A stretch of DNA of 64,000 nucleotides from Tenacibaculum todarodis (GTDB taxonomy: Bacteria; Bacteroidota; Bacteroidia; Flavobacteriales; Flavobacteriaceae), in NCBI RefSeq assembly GCF_001889045.1, contig NZ_CP018155.1, positions 2,048,001-2,112,000 of the forward strand, given 5' to 3'. The notes under the pieces were generated by a model, which was not told the DNA's origin, did not search any database, and worked only from the letters and a program-made list of their open reading frames with translations. Both the position numbers and the translations under genes were made by a program. Below are positions 34,536 through 42,465 of the stretch, piece by piece. How positions within the stretch are numbered: the stretch's first letter is position 1; the number at the start of each line of letters is the position of its first letter.

Positions 34536-34958
34536 ATGTCTAAAACTTCAATAAAAGTTACGTCTAAAAAACTCGATTTACAAGAATGTTACAATTTTGT
34601 AACCCACGATTCTTGTGGTGGAATTGCTGCGTTTGTTGGTACTGTTAGAAACGACACACAAGGAAAAGAGGTTACTCAGTTAGATTTTTCTACCTACAAA
34701 CCAATGGCGATTAAAGAAATACAAAAAATTGCTGATTTAGCGTTGGAGAAATTTAAAATTGAAAGAATTGCCATTCATCATGCAGAAGGAATGTTGCAAA
34801 TTGGTGAGGTTCCTGTAATAATTACCGCGTCTGGAAAACATAGAAAAGCAGCTTTTGATGCTTGTCAGTTTGCTATTGACACATTAAAAGAAACAGTTCC
34901 AATTTGGAAAAAAGAACATTTTTCTGATGGCGAAGTTTGGGTGAATGCACATCCGTAA
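34536..34958 (+). CDS. moaE: molybdopterin synthase catalytic subunit MoaE
   Basis: 140 residues from the ATG at 34536; the in-frame TTG upstream lies in the promoter. Motifs: GGIAAFVGTVRNDTQGKEV, then HHAEGMLQIGEVPVIITASGKHRKAAFDACQFAIDTLKETVPIWKKE, with the catalytic lysine in WKKE. It transfers sulfur from MoaD to make molybdopterin. A composite repeat (34963-35047) fills the gap to the convergent mutS-like gene. Confidence 0.95.
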   Translation: MSKTSIKVTSKKLDLQECYNFVTHDSCGGIAAFVGTVRNDTQGKEVTQLDFSTYKPMAIKEIQKIADLALEKFKIERIAIHHAEGMLQIGEVPVIITASGKHRKAAFDACQFAIDTLKETVPIWKKEHFSDGEVWVNAHP

Positions 34959-34962
34959 CAAC

Positions 34963-35047
34963 TTGTCACTCCTGTGGAGACAGGAATCTATTTTTTGAAT
35001 CTATACTTTTATTAATGAGATTCCTGCCTTCGCAGGAATGACAGAAA
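34963..35047. repeat. composite dispersed palindromic repeat
   Basis: Two facing units (34963-34989 and 35017-35044) of the same family as 10765-10850, in the gap between convergent moaE and mutS-like genes. The right unit has a perfect 8-bp stem, attcctgc with gcaggaat. It may double as a bidirectional terminator. Confidence 0.8.
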
Positions 35048-35048
35048 A

Positions 35049-36818
35049 CTAAACTATCTCCATTTTCTGCAACAAAAAAGAAGCATTCATATTTTTGCAA
35101 ACTCCGTTTTTTAAGGTGTAATCGAAATGCAATTCGTCTTTAATAATTTCCGCATCAAAATAATAGTTTTTAATTTCTGAAAACTCATTTTCTAATTCGC
35201 ACAAACTAACATCGTGTGTTGCTATAATTCCGGTCGATTTCGATTTTGTCAATTTCTCCACAAACTTTTTAGAACCAATTGCTTTGTCTCTACTGTTGGT
35301 TCCTTTTAAAATTTCATCTAAAATGATAAAGTATTTTTCTTGTTTAATCTCATCAACAATAAATTTTAATCGCTTTAATTCGGAATAAAAATAAGATTCG
35401 TCTTCCGTTAAAGAATCGGTAGTTCGCATACTTGTAATTAGTTTTATTGGCGAATACAAAAACGAATCTGCACAAATAGGTAAACCACAATTTGCCATAA
35501 CAATAGACAAGGAAACGGTTCTTAAAAACGTACTTTTCCCAGCCATATTAGCTCCTGTAACAATAAAAAATTGTTCGTCATCAATTAAAAAATCATTGTC
35601 AATTCTCTTTTTAGCATCTAATAAAGGATGTCCTAAATTAGATGATTTTATAATTTCATTTGCTGAAGAAATTTCAGGAAAAACAAACTTTGGATGATTA
35701 AAATGGAAGTTAGCTAACGAATTTTGAGCATCAAAAAAAGCAACAATATTAAACCAGTCTTTTACAGTATGTTTATAGTTGATAATCCATTTTTCTGCGT
35801 TTACCGCATTTCTAATTTCTGATAAAAAAAGTCCGTTTCCTACCACAGAAATTAAGATATTATTTCGCTGATCAAACGCATCTAATATTTTAGAAAACTC
35901 CTTAAAAATAGTTGATGCTTTTTTGTTTTCTGAATTGATGATTTTTTGCTTTTCTATCAATATTTTTGAAGTAAACTCCTCATTTTCAATTTCATTTAAC
36001 AATACATGATATTGTTTAAATATCTTTCTAACCTCATTTGTATCATTATATAATTTTTGCGTTCTTTTAAAGAAAACTCCTGTTATGGCGAGTCCAATAA
36101 AAAACCACAAAACTAATATTGAAAATGAAATAAGACCAAAAGAAAGCAAACCAATTAACATTAAAGATGCAATTGAGAAAGCAACTTGAATTATAGATAG
36201 GAATTTTGGAAATACAGCAGTGTAATTAGTAAGCCAATTTACAATGCTTTTTGATGTATTTTTTACAGAAACCAAACTTGCCAAAGCTGCAAAATGGTGC
36301 CTCCATTGTACTTTTACAGACAACTCTTTTATGGAATTCTGTTTCTTAACAATGTCATCAATATTATTTTCTGTAAATGTATTTGCTAGTAATTCTTGTC
36401 CATCATTAGTTGTAGTTCTATTTACAAATTGAAAAAAAGAACCTTTTCCAAATAAATCAATATCATTACTGTAAAAGTGAGATGGATTAATAAATTTTTC
36501 TCCAGTTTCTAAATCATGAAAATCACGATTTAACGCTTTTATCTCTGTAGTATTTAAGGATATTTTAGCATCAATAATTGCCCTTTTTCTTTTTAAATCG
36601 ATGTGTTTTGTTACCAGAAAACTAAACAGTAAAATACCCAAAAAAGCGATGATAAAAACATCTGGATATTTACCAAAAGTTAGATATACCAAAAAAGCAG
36701 TTGTTAAAAAAACAGCAAACCTAAATACACTTAAATTAATTGATTTTCTTTTTAAAACAGCAGCTTGTCCTTCTAAGTCAGATTTTACTTCTGTATAAAA
36801 TTCTATTGGATTTTTCAT
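35049..36818 (-). CDS. membrane-associated MutS-like ATPase
   Basis: 589 residues. Two membrane hairpins (about 30-65 and 210-250) precede a MutS core/clamp-like region and the ATPase domain. The P-loop is GANMAGKST (422-430); the Walker B region KYFIILDEILKGTNSRDKAIG and the H of ATHDVSL follow. It lacks the MutS mismatch-binding domain and the MutS2 Smr domain. This type is common in Bacteroidota and unlikely to do canonical mismatch repair; its real role is unknown. The start abuts the moeB-like stop codon, tying it to the Moco operon. Confidence 0.85.
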   Translation of the reverse strand: MKNPIEFYTEVKSDLEGQAAVLKRKSINLSVFRFAVFLTTAFLVYLTFGKYPDVFIIAFLGILLFSFLVTKHIDLKRKRAIIDAKISLNTTEIKALNRDFHDLETGEKFINPSHFYSNDIDLFGKGSFFQFVNRTTTNDGQELLANTFTENNIDDIVKKQNSIKELSVKVQWRHHFAALASLVSVKNTSKSIVNWLTNYTAVFPKFLSIIQVAFSIASLMLIGLLSFGLISFSILVLWFFIGLAITGVFFKRTQKLYNDTNEVRKIFKQYHVLLNEIENEEFTSKILIEKQKIINSENKKASTIFKEFSKILDAFDQRNNILISVVGNGLFLSEIRNAVNAEKWIINYKHTVKDWFNIVAFFDAQNSLANFHFNHPKFVFPEISSANEIIKSSNLGHPLLDAKKRIDNDFLIDDEQFFIVTGANMAGKSTFLRTVSLSIVMANCGLPICADSFLYSPIKLITSMRTTDSLTEDESYFYSELKRLKFIVDEIKQEKYFIILDEILKGTNSRDKAIGSKKFVEKLTKSKSTGIIATHDVSLCELENEFSEIKNYYFDAEIIKDELHFDYTLKNGVCKNMNASFLLQKMEIV

Positions 36819-37895
36819 TTAGTAATTTGTAATTCCACCAACCAAACTTAATATAGTTGCTTCAGGAAATTTTTCTTTTAATAATTTTGTTGCAGTATAA
36901 CTTGAATTTCCCTTTTGACAGACAAAAACATATTCTTTGTTTTCCTTCGGAATAAAATCAGACTTTTCTAATTGAGAAAGTGGAATATTCTCATCAACCT
37001 TAAATGGATATTCAACTTCTTGGTTTGCTATTACTGAAATAATTTCCACCTCATTAATCTTACTTTTTAGTGTGTCAGCAGATATTAACCAGTCTGGGTT
37101 TCTAATTTCACAACTTGCATCAAAATAAGTTTCGTTTGCAAAAATGTGCTGAATTTGTTCTTTTGAAACCGTATTATTCAACTTCATTTTCAATTGCGTG
37201 TTTTGTAAAAAATTATAAACTAATAATTGTCTAATCAGTAATTTATCTAACTTTAAAATCCACTTTAAAACTTCATTAACTTGTTGCATAGCAATCATGC
37301 CAACAATAGGATTTAAAGTTCCAGCTTCTTCGCAATTTGGAATATCTGTTGCCATTTTTGGAAACGCATCTCGCAGATTAGAACTTCTTGTTCCGTCTTC
37401 TTGTAAAGTGTTAAATATAGAAACGTAACCATCAAACTTATACAAAGAACCATACACCAAGGGTTTATCTTTTAAAACACAAGCGTCATTTATTAAGTAT
37501 TTTGTTGGTAGAGAATCCGTTCCGTCTACAATAATATCATATTCAGAAATTAGCTCAAAAACATTCTCTTTTGTGATTGGATAATCACTAAAGCTAACTT
37601 CCGTAAATAGTGCTCTCTTCTTTATAAATTCTGATAAAACGGCAGCTTTTGATTTACCAACATCTTCTAATAAAAAGAAAACTTGTCTATGTAAATTGGT
37701 AATATCAACAGTATCAAAATCGACTAAATGAATTTTACCAACACCACTTGAAGCTAAATACACTGCAATTGGACTTCCTAAACCTCCACAACCAACCACT
37801 AAAACTTTTGCGTTTTGTAGTTTCTGTTGCCCTTCTTCTCCAACTTCTTGAAGTGTAACTTGGCGTTTAAAAAGTTGTTTTTTTGTTGATTTCAT
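36819..37895 (-). CDS. moeB: MoeB/ThiF-like sulfur-carrier adenylyltransferase with rhodanese-like domain
   Basis: 358 residues. The adenylation domain (1-245) has VLVVGCGGLGSPIAVYLASSGVGKIHLVDFDTVDITNLHRQ, DGTDSLPTKYLINDAC and the probable catalytic Cys in NCEEAGTLNP. A rhodanese-like domain (about 270-358) carries YVFVCQKGNSSYTATKLLKEKFPEATILSLVGG. It activates MoaD by adenylation. The zinc-binding CxxC pairs of E. coli MoeB are absent (SSNLRDAF stands where the first pair is expected). It overlaps mobA by one base. Confidence 0.88.
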   Translation of the reverse strand: MKSTKKQLFKRQVTLQEVGEEGQQKLQNAKVLVVGCGGLGSPIAVYLASSGVGKIHLVDFDTVDITNLHRQVFFLLEDVGKSKAAVLSEFIKKRALFTEVSFSDYPITKENVFELISEYDIIVDGTDSLPTKYLINDACVLKDKPLVYGSLYKFDGYVSIFNTLQEDGTRSSNLRDAFPKMATDIPNCEEAGTLNPIVGMIAMQQVNEVLKWILKLDKLLIRQLLVYNFLQNTQLKMKLNNTVSKEQIQHIFANETYFDASCEIRNPDWLISADTLKSKINEVEIISVIANQEVEYPFKVDENIPLSQLEKSDFIPKENKEYVFVCQKGNSSYTATKLLKEKFPEATILSLVGGITNY

Positions 37896-39052
37896 TACAA
37901 GTTTTCAATCTCTTTTTTAGCAACTTCAAACTCTTCTGAAGTGTTTACATTTCTAATAAAAGCATCATCAACCTCAACAATTTCTACATCCGAATTAATT
38001 AGCATTTTTCGAGGGCAAGAGTATCCTTGCGCTAAATATTGCAACAAAATAGGATATGCTTTTGGTTCGTAAATTGTAATCAATGGTTCAGGAAAATCTT
38101 TATCTTTTCCTTTAATAGCCGTTGCTGCTTTACTGCTATTTCTTCTTTTCAATAATTGTCTAATCAGGTTTTTATCTACAAAAGGCAAGTCTGTAGCTAA
38201 AACAATCCAAGCAGAATTTGGGTCTTTTTGAAACGCAGAACAAATTCCGCCAAAAGGACCTAAATTTAAAAATGTATCGTGAATTTCTTGAGATTTCTCG
38301 ACTGCGCTCGAAATGACATTTGCATCTTCCTTGTCGCCTTGAGCGGAGTCGAAAGGTTGAACCGAGTAAAAGGTTTCTATATTATTACTTTCTAACAATT
38401 CCTTTGCGAATTCCTTTTGTGGCTTCCCGTAATACTCTAAAGTCGATTTATCAACTCCCATTCTGGTACTTTTCCCGCCAACTAAGACCAAACCTTTAAT
38501 TGGAGCAATCTTTTCTTGAATGAGATTATTTATATGATTTGCAATTTTATCAACTTCATCAATTGTGTAACAAATCAAGTTTTTTATCTGTGGATATTTT
38601 TCAACTAGAAAATCAAAATAGGCAGTTTCCTTTTTCAATTTTATCACAAATTGAATACTGTCTAATTGTTCTAATCTTTTTAAAACAGAAGCTTCTTTTG
38701 CTTCATCTAAAATTAGAATTTGTTTTGCTCCTTGGTAATGATTTCCATTGACAAAAACATAATCAAATTTCGAAAAATCTAAGCGTTGCTGAAATTTATT
38801 TATGTTTCCAGAAGTAGTTATTTGTACATTTCCTTGATGATGAAAAACATATTCAGATAACGTATTCTCTTCAATATCTTTTGCATGCGAAGCATCAAAA
38901 TAAGCTAATTTATAATCTGATATTTTTTTAGAAACTTCAGAAACTAAATCAGAAATAACACCACAATTTGCACCCAAAATAGCTATTTCATTTGGAGCAA
39001 AATTATCGTTATTTCGCCTTTCTAAGTTTGTATGTTTTTTATGTTTACTCAT
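37895..39052 (-). CDS. mobA: molybdenum cofactor guanylyltransferase with N-terminal MobB-like domain
   Basis: 385 residues from the ATG at 39050-39052. Residues 1-180 look like a MobB-type domain with a decayed P-loop (LGANCGVISD, 26-35). Residues 185-385 are the nucleotidyltransferase, with VGGKSTRMGVDK (191-202) and ATDLPFVDKN (286-295). It attaches GMP to molybdopterin. Residues 231-257, between the second strand and the LGPFGG motif, are encoded by a dispersed repeat pair (38291-38362) that keeps the frame open. The gene overlaps moaC by eight bases. Confidence 0.85.
   Translation of the reverse strand: MSKHKKHTNLERRNNDNFAPNEIAILGANCGVISDLVSEVSKKISDYKLAYFDASHAKDIEENTLSEYVFHHQGNVQITTSGNINKFQQRLDFSKFDYVFVNGNHYQGAKQILILDEAKEASVLKRLEQLDSIQFVIKLKKETAYFDFLVEKYPQIKNLICYTIDEVDKIANHINNLIQEKIAPIKGLVLVGGKSTRMGVDKSTLEYYGKPQKEFAKELLESNNIETFYSVQPFDSAQGDKEDANVISSAVEKSQEIHDTFLNLGPFGGICSAFQKDPNSAWIVLATDLPFVDKNLIRQLLKRRNSSKAATAIKGKDKDFPEPLITIYEPKAYPILLQYLAQGYSCPRKMLINSDVEIVEVDDAFIRNVNTSEEFEVAKKEIENL
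38291..38362. repeat. dispersed repeat pair inside mobA
   Basis: Two inverted units, agatttctcgactgcgctcg... (38291-38318) and ttgtcgccttgagcggagtc... (38331-38362), lie within the coding sequence. On the coding strand they are read as VQPFDSAQGD and NVISSAVEKSQ, peptides I recognise as translations of common Bacteroidota intergenic repeats. The reading frame is intact. Confidence 0.75.
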
Positions 39053-39518
39053 TTTTAATATCTGATTTCCCTCCAGTTTTCTCAAGTAACATTACTTCTT
39101 TAATCACCATTTCTTGACTAATACTCTTACACATGTCATAAATAGTTAAACATGTAATATTTGCACCTGTTAAAGCTTCCATTTCTACGCCCGTTTTACC
39201 TTCAATAGTAACTTTACAAAGCACTTCTATATTTTCTTCATCTACAATATTAATATCAACATCAACTCCATTAATTAATAACGGATGACACATTGGTATT
39301 AATTCTGACGTTTTTTTTACTGCTTGAATTCCAGCAATAATTGCTGTTTGAAAAACAGGTCCTTTTTTAGTAATCAATTCATCATTTGTAAAATGAGAAA
39401 TTATTTCTTTCCCTAAAAACATTGTTGCTTTTGCAATTGCTGTTCGTTTGGTAATTTTCTTATCAGAAACATTTACCATTTTAGGATTTCCTTTGGAATT
39501 TAAATGTGAAAAATTCAT
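39045..39518 (-). CDS. moaC: cyclic pyranopterin monophosphate synthase MoaC
   Basis: 157 residues with the MoaC signatures KRTAIAKATMFLG, AIIAGIQAVKKTSELIPMCHPLLINGVDVDI, and TGVEMEALTGANITCLTIYDMCKS. With MoaA it converts GTP to cyclic pyranopterin. The start codon lies seven bases from an inverted repeat that ends the four-helix-bundle insertion. It overlaps mobA, so the two are translationally coupled. Confidence 0.97.
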   Translation of the reverse strand: MNFSHLNSKGNPKMVNVSDKKITKRTAIAKATMFLGKEIISHFTNDELITKKGPVFQTAIIAGIQAVKKTSELIPMCHPLLINGVDVDINIVDEENIEVLCKVTIEGKTGVEMEALTGANITCLTIYDMCKSISQEMVIKEVMLLEKTGGKSDIKNE

Positions 39519-39524
39519 TTAAAT

Positions 39525-39546
39525 AGTTTTTAGTTTTAAATGTTTA
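39525..39546. repeat. 22-bp inverted repeat, left arm
   Basis: Matches the reverse complement of 39922-39943 at 21 of 22 positions. It contains the stop codon (39544-39546) of the four-helix-bundle gene and lies seven bases upstream of the moaC start. Confidence 0.75.
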
Positions 39547-39900
39547 ATTTTTAGTTAAGTTACTTTGCGATGTTTTAACTATAGAAGTCAAAATTCTAAT
39601 TAACTCATGTATATCTGAAAGCTCATTAGCAACATCAATTTTTGTTAAATCACTTTCTTTTAATAACCTTAACCAATATTTAGTTTCTCTTGCTTCTTTT
39701 GAAGAAATTGACATTTTTGCTGTAAAATCTCTTTTACTTTGTCCCGCTAAAGCCTCTTCTATATTTGCTCCAATTGAAGTTCCACTTCTTAATATTTGTC
39801 TTGAAATTATAAATTCTTTTTCAATTTGAAGTTTTTTATAAAGTGATATTATCTTTAAAGAAAACTGAAAACTCTTTCTCTGCACTATACTTTCTTTCAT
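39544..39900 (-). CDS. four-helix bundle protein (23S rRNA IVP family)
   Basis: 118 residues of the IVP-type four-helix bundle family: FQFSLKIISLYKKLQIEKEFIISRQILRSGTSIGANIEEA, then KRDFTAKMSISSKEARETKYWLRLLKES. Relatives are encoded in intervening sequences of 23S rRNA genes and as single genes across Bacteroidota; the function is unknown. It is the only non-Moco gene in the run from moeA to moaC, and 22-bp inverted repeats (39525-39546 and 39922-39943) flank it. I infer that it came in as a small mobile unit. Confidence 0.9.
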   Translation of the reverse strand: MKESIVQRKSFQFSLKIISLYKKLQIEKEFIISRQILRSGTSIGANIEEALAGQSKRDFTAKMSISSKEARETKYWLRLLKESDLTKIDVANELSDIHELIRILTSIVKTSQSNLTKN

Positions 39901-39921
39901 AACTATTTTTTAACTCAAAAC

Positions 39922-39943
39922 TAAACATTAAAAACTAAAAACT
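39922..39943. repeat. 22-bp inverted repeat, right arm
   Basis: Partner of 39525-39546. It covers the moeA stop codon (39935-39937) and the last two moeA codons (Ser-Phe), so the end of MoeA is provided by the repeat. Confidence 0.75.
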
Positions 39944-41128
39944 CCGATAGGCAATTATCGGAAAAACCTCTCCTTTTTTAAATTCTGTTTTATCGTTTGG
40001 TAATTGAATAAAAGCATCTGTATTAACCAAACTTGCTAAATCTCCAGAACCATTTCCTTTAATTGGAGTTGCTACTAAATGTCCGAGTTTAGTTTCTAAT
40101 TGTACCTGTAAAAAATAAGTTAAATTAGATTTAAAAGTTACATCTGCATTTAAAATTGCAGTTTCTTCTTTGGTTTTTAATCCAATAGATTTATAATACC
40201 ACGGATAGAAATACGCCAAACAGTTTACAAAAGTCGAAATTGGATTTCCTGGAAATCCAAACACATTACAATTATTTGTTTTTCCGTAGAAAAATGGTTT
40301 TCCTGGTCTTTGAGTTACTTTATGAAATAGTTTTTTAACACCTAATTCATCAAAAACTTCAGGTAAAAAATCGTATTTTCCTTTACTAACCGCGCCACTA
40401 AAAAGCAAGACATCGTATTCTTGTAAATACGTTTCTATTTTAGATTTTAAAACTGGTTTATCGTCAGTTATATGTGTTGTTTCTGACGGAATATCTAATC
40501 GTTCCAACAAAGAAACTAAGGTAAAAACATTGCTTCTTCTTATTTGATGTTCAAGCGGAATTTCATCAACACCAACCAACTCATCTCCAGTAGAAACAAT
40601 TAGTACTTTGGGTTGTTTTGCAACTTTTACAACTGATTTTCCAACGGTTGCAAAAACGCCAATTTCTGCAGCAGAAATCAATTTATTTTTCGCAATTAAA
40701 ACGTCATTTTTGCTTTTATCTTTTCCTTTTACGTGAATGTTTTGTTTGTCTTTTATATCATTTACAGTAATTATTGCAATTCCGTTTTCAAGGACTACAT
40801 CTTCATATCTAATAACGGTATCGCAATTGTTTGGTAAAACTGCTCCAGTCATTACTTCAATACAATTATCAGCATATTGCATTGACAATTGTTCACTTCC
40901 TGCAGCTTGAATTCCTTCAACTTTAAAACCTCTTTGTCCGTTTTTGAAATAAGTATAATTAATTGCAATTCCGTCCATAGAAACTCTATTAAACGGAGGA
41001 AAATCTCTATCTGCAACAATATCTTCTTTTAAAATTCTACCAACAGACTTTATAAACGGAATTTCTTCAACGCCAAAATCTTGAGTTGAGTTTAAAATTA
41101 TATTTTTTGCTTGCTCTACTGAAATCAT
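39935..41128 (-). CDS. moeA: molybdopterin molybdenumtransferase MoeA
   Basis: 397 residues with the family layout: AKNIILNSTQDFG at the N-terminus, DRDFPPFNRVSMDGIA (catalytic Asp in MDG), MTGAVLPNNCDTVIRYED, and VSTGDELVG with LFSGAVSKGKYDFLPEVFDELG and FGFPGNPISTFVNC in the nucleotide-binding part. It inserts molybdate into adenylated molybdopterin. The last residues (RSF) lie in the right inverted repeat that flanks the four-helix-bundle insertion. Confidence 0.96.
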   Translation of the reverse strand: MISVEQAKNIILNSTQDFGVEEIPFIKSVGRILKEDIVADRDFPPFNRVSMDGIAINYTYFKNGQRGFKVEGIQAAGSEQLSMQYADNCIEVMTGAVLPNNCDTVIRYEDVVLENGIAIITVNDIKDKQNIHVKGKDKSKNDVLIAKNKLISAAEIGVFATVGKSVVKVAKQPKVLIVSTGDELVGVDEIPLEHQIRRSNVFTLVSLLERLDIPSETTHITDDKPVLKSKIETYLQEYDVLLFSGAVSKGKYDFLPEVFDELGVKKLFHKVTQRPGKPFFYGKTNNCNVFGFPGNPISTFVNCLAYFYPWYYKSIGLKTKEETAILNADVTFKSNLTYFLQVQLETKLGHLVATPIKGNGSGDLASLVNTDAFIQLPNDKTEFKKGEVFPIIAYRSF

Positions 41129-41133
41129 TAAAA

Positions 41134-41325
41134 CTATCTAAAAATTATTACAATTCCACCTAATATTAAAATAGCAATTATACCCCAGGAATCTATATTA
41201 CTAACTCTTTCCCAAATGCCTTTATCATTATCTCTTTTAGATTTACCTACTCTGTAAACAAAGTAAACAATTCCTAAAACCAACATAGCTGAACCTATTA
41301 AAGTATCTCCTAATTTCTCTTCCAT
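41134..41325 (-). CDS. small two-helix membrane protein
   Basis: 63 residues with two membrane helices (about 8-24 and 45-62) joined by a charged loop (RVGKSKRDNDKGIWERVSNIDS). I do not recognise it. It sits between moaA and moeA, five bases before moeA, so it is in the Moco transcript, though nothing in its sequence points to Moco. A dispersed repeat (41337-41363) separates it from moaA. Confidence 0.6.
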   Translation of the reverse strand: MEEKLGDTLIGSAMLVLGIVYFVYRVGKSKRDNDKGIWERVSNIDSWGIIAILILGGIVIIFR

Positions 41326-41336
41326 TTTACTTTTTT

Positions 41337-41363
41337 AGATTCCTGCCTACGCAGGAATGACAT
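41337..41363. repeat. dispersed palindromic repeat, single unit
   Basis: attcctgc, four bases, gcaggaat, then gacat: a single unit of the family seen at 10765, 11923 and 34963, in the gap between moaA and the small membrane protein. Confidence 0.7.
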
Positions 41364-41407
41364 CCAGACTTTTAAACAGTTACACGAATAAACAAATAAA
41401 CGAAAAA

Positions 41408-42400
41408 CTAACCTCCAATTGTACTCATACTTTCGGAAACATCTCCTTTTGTTCTATTTGCTTCTGCTATAAAACCATTTTCTGGCTTTTCTTTTATCAA
41501 ACTTAAAAAGAGCTCTTTTAAATCGTCATTTGAAGCACCATTTCTTATAAAATCTCGCAGATTAAAAACTCCATCATCAAACAAACAATTTTTAAATGTT
41601 CCGGTTGAAGTGATTCTAATTCGGTTACAATCGTTACAAATTGTTCTTGTAAAAGCAGGAATAATTCCAACGGAACCTACGTGATTTTCAATTGAAAAAT
41701 TACGCGAAGTTGATGATTTTTCAGACTGAATTTCTTCAACCAAAAACTCACTTTTTATTTCATTTAAAATCTTTTTAAAAGTCCAATTCTCCTGCATTTC
41801 TCGCTGTCCTTTTCCATTAAAAGGCATTTCTTCTATAAACCTAACTGTAATGTTTTTGTCTTTTGTTAAACGAACAAAATCGTTAATTTCATCTGTATTA
41901 ATACCAGATTGTACAACAACATTCAGTTTTAAATTCATACTACTTTTTTCTAAAGCTTCCATGGTTTTAAAAACTTCATCAAAAACATTTCTACGTGTAA
42001 TTTCGTTGAACTTATCGGCTTTTAAACTATCAATACTTAAATTGATATTCTTTACTTTTTTTAGCTTCTCTAAGGTTTCAATATGATTATAAATCAACGC
42101 GCCATTTGTGGTAATATTTATATCTTCTAACAAATCGTTAAAAGACAACATTTCTAAAAACCCAACAAAATCTTTACGTACAAAAGGTTCACCTCCAGTT
42201 AAACGAATTTTATTTACGCCCAACTCTGTTAAAACACGAATTAAACGATACATTTCCTTAAAAGTTAGCAATTCTTTTCTTGGCACAATATCAATTCCGT
42301 GAGCTGGCATACAATATTGACAACGCAAATTACAGCGATCTGTAACCGCTAACCTAACGTAGTTTATTTGACGCCCAAAATTGTCTATTAATTTACTCAT
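41408..42400 (-). CDS. moaA: GTP 3',8-cyclase MoaA
   Basis: 330 residues. The radical-SAM cluster motif is in TDRCNLRCQYCMP (CxxxCxxC), followed by IRLTGGEPFVRKD. The second iron-sulfur site is in CNDCNRIRITSTGTFKNCL, and the C-terminal Gly-Gly is in MSTIGG. It starts Moco synthesis from GTP. The divergent uvrC start is 66 bases away, and no Moco riboswitch fits in that gap. Confidence 0.97.
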   Translation of the reverse strand: MSKLIDNFGRQINYVRLAVTDRCNLRCQYCMPAHGIDIVPRKELLTFKEMYRLIRVLTELGVNKIRLTGGEPFVRKDFVGFLEMLSFNDLLEDINITTNGALIYNHIETLEKLKKVKNINLSIDSLKADKFNEITRRNVFDEVFKTMEALEKSSMNLKLNVVVQSGINTDEINDFVRLTKDKNITVRFIEEMPFNGKGQREMQENWTFKKILNEIKSEFLVEEIQSEKSSTSRNFSIENHVGSVGIIPAFTRTICNDCNRIRITSTGTFKNCLFDDGVFNLRDFIRNGASNDDLKELFLSLIKEKPENGFIAEANRTKGDVSESMSTIGG

Positions 42401-42453
42401 ATCGTAAAGGTAGTAATTCTACATTTTTCAGCATATAGAATTAATAAAAATTG

Positions 42454-42461
42454 TATTTTCG
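42454..42461 (+). promoter_or_regulatory. probable -7 element of uvrC, near-leaderless
   Basis: TATTTTCG differs from TAnnTTTG at one base and ends four bases before the uvrC ATG (42466). Confidence 0.35.
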
Positions 42462-42465
42462 TTTA

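Noticed and set aside
35049..36818. Canonical mutS or mutS2
   Set aside because: It lacks the mismatch-recognition domain and the Smr domain and has membrane segments.
42401..42465. Moco riboswitch upstream of moaA
   Set aside because: Only 65 bases separate moaA from uvrC and they contain the uvrC promoter; there is no room for the conserved Moco aptamer and no matching stems were seen.
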